This document shows, in pieces, positions 24,005 through 24,665 of a stretch of 24,665 nt of DNA. Position numbers and translations under genes: made by a program. The notes under the pieces are model-generated. The model ran no database searches. It was not told where the DNA came from and saw only the letters and a list, made by a program, of their open reading frames with translations. This DNA comes from RGIG8748 sp045576175 (GTDB lineage: Bacteria > Bacillota > Clostridia > UMGS1810), in assembly GCA_045576175.1 (NCBI GenBank), contig JAZNFW010000008.1:1-24665 (forward strand). Direction: 5' to 3'. The stretch's first letter is position 1; each line of letters opens with the position of its first letter.

Positions 24005-24240
24005 ACAAACACCTCTTTTTGTGCTCGTGTCAAGTTAGGTGAACAGTGAATAATAAGAACCATCACCCAACACGAAATCACAGATTTCTGTTGGGTACCC
24101 GAGAACCTTGATACTCGCAAGCTCGTATTAGGACCTACTAACTTTTCCCTATTTTTTTACTGAATTTTCGTTAAACACTTTTCCATAGAACCGCGAGAAT
24201 ACTGGGTTTTCACGCTCCCGATAGTATATGTAAATATTAT
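24005..24240 (-). promoter_or_regulatory. Long structured leader or small RNA, unassigned
   Basis: This non-coding stretch lies between two minus-strand genes. A possible promoter has TATACT at 24224-24229 and TTGCCG at 24246-24251 (16-bp spacer). Downstream, CCCAACA/TGTTGGG and GAAATC/GATTTC stack into one 13-bp hairpin with a single bulge (24066-24096). AAGTTA plus GGT can pair with ACCTAACTT at 24032-24040, enclosing it. The CACCT at 24037-24041 could instead pair with the SD AGGTG at 24010-24014. I could not match it to a known riboswitch, 6S, SRP or tmRNA. Confidence 0.5.
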
Positions 24241-24278
24241 AAATCGGCAAACTAATGTTTTAAATTTTATTAAACTGT

Positions 24279-24665
24279 TCAATTTATATTCAACGCTATC
24301 TCCTCTGGCAAATATGGAATAATCGCATCAAGCATATCGGAACGTTTTTCTGTTCTTAAATGGCGTATAACAAAGTCGCAATATCCTTTATTATTTATGC
24401 CAAAAAAATTACCTGTCGATGTCGATAATGACTTTGCATTGAACACTTCCAACACCTTTTTATACTCTTTTGTCTGTAATGCATTTCTAAACTTTTCTTC
24501 GTGTCTATTTTTTATTTCATCATAATTTATAGTTTGCGTTAAATTTTGCAGAGCAAATTTAGATTCTTCTTCACTATTACCAGAAATAGTAGTTGTTGTA
24601 AGCAAGTACTTAATTTCCGATACAACCGACTGACATATCTGTCTGTTAATTTGTTTTTCAAATCG
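24279..24665 (-). CDS. C-terminal part of an unrecognised protein, gene runs off the window
   Basis: The frame is open from the window edge at 24665 to a stop at 24279, giving the last 128 residues of a longer protein. An internal TTG at 24603-24605 is not the start, since the 20 codons before it are all sense. The visible part is charged and probably helical, with a C-terminal segment GINNKGYCDFVIRHL followed by DAIIPYLPEEI. I do not recognise a family. The ending vaguely recalls large accessory ATPase/nuclease-type proteins, but that is a guess. Its composition is more AT-rich than the housekeeping genes beside it, which would fit an accessory gene. Confidence 0.6.
   Translation of the reverse strand, partial: RFEKQINRQICQSVVSEIKYLLTTTTISGNSEEESKFALQNLTQTINYDEIKNRHEEKFRNALQTKEYKKVLEVFNAKSLSTSTGNFFGINNKGYCDFVIRHLRTEKRSDMLDAIIPYLPEEIALNIN

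Noticed and set aside
24005..24240. 6S RNA, SRP RNA, tmRNA, RNase P RNA or T-box leader in the right-hand gap
   Set aside because: I looked for the conserved SRP tip, the tmRNA 3' end, the RNase P core and the T-box sequence and saw none. The 6S-like look (long stem with a bulge) is not specific enough to name it.

Overview
The window reads as a chromosomal segment of a low-GC Bacillota, most likely a Clostridia member. The signs are strong AGGAGG-type Shine-Dalgarno (SD) sites, near-consensus sigma-A promoters with 17-bp spacers, U-tract terminators, a maltose PTS locus with a MapP-like phosphatase, a cobalamin-dependent MetH with its activation domain on a separate protein, and an XRE-cupin-potABCD operon. 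No rRNA, tRNA, CRISPR array, insertion sequence or prophage gene was seen.

Left arm (about 1-6860). A small helical protein gene on the minus strand (67-501) is divergent from a tight plus-strand operon: glgP, a maltose/glucose-type PTS EIICB, a MapP-like phosphatase and malQ. Together they describe a route for malto-sugars: phosphorylating uptake, removal of the 6'-phosphate inside the cell, chain elongation by MalQ with release of glucose, and phosphorolysis by GlgP to glucose-1-phosphate. The operon ends at an 18-bp perfect hairpin that also serves the convergent rnc gene.

Middle (6862-12420, minus strand). acpP-rnc has its own promoter. Upstream lies a five-gene polyamine uptake operon (XRE-cupin regulator, potA, potB, potC, potD). 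Its consensus promoter is followed by a 19-bp palindrome built from TTTAGT half-sites, a likely autoregulatory operator.

Right-middle (12436-18033, minus strand). trkA-trkH (potassium uptake) is followed by rpsO with a structured leader, then pnp. The rpsO-pnp gap holds a terminator-like hairpin and then an imperfect RNA helix of about 40 bp just before the pnp ribosome binding site, which looks like an RNase III/PNPase autoregulation element.

Right arm (18068-24665, minus strand). gpsA has a strong promoter and is followed by a membrane-anchored class A beta-lactamase-fold protein that has lost its catalytic motifs, then the free-standing MetH activation protein, then metH, closely spaced or overlapping. 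Upstream is a membrane-anchored permuted NlpC/P60 (YiiX-like) protein preceded by about 230 bp of structured, possibly regulatory, leader. The window ends inside an AT-rich gene of unknown function whose 5' part lies outside.
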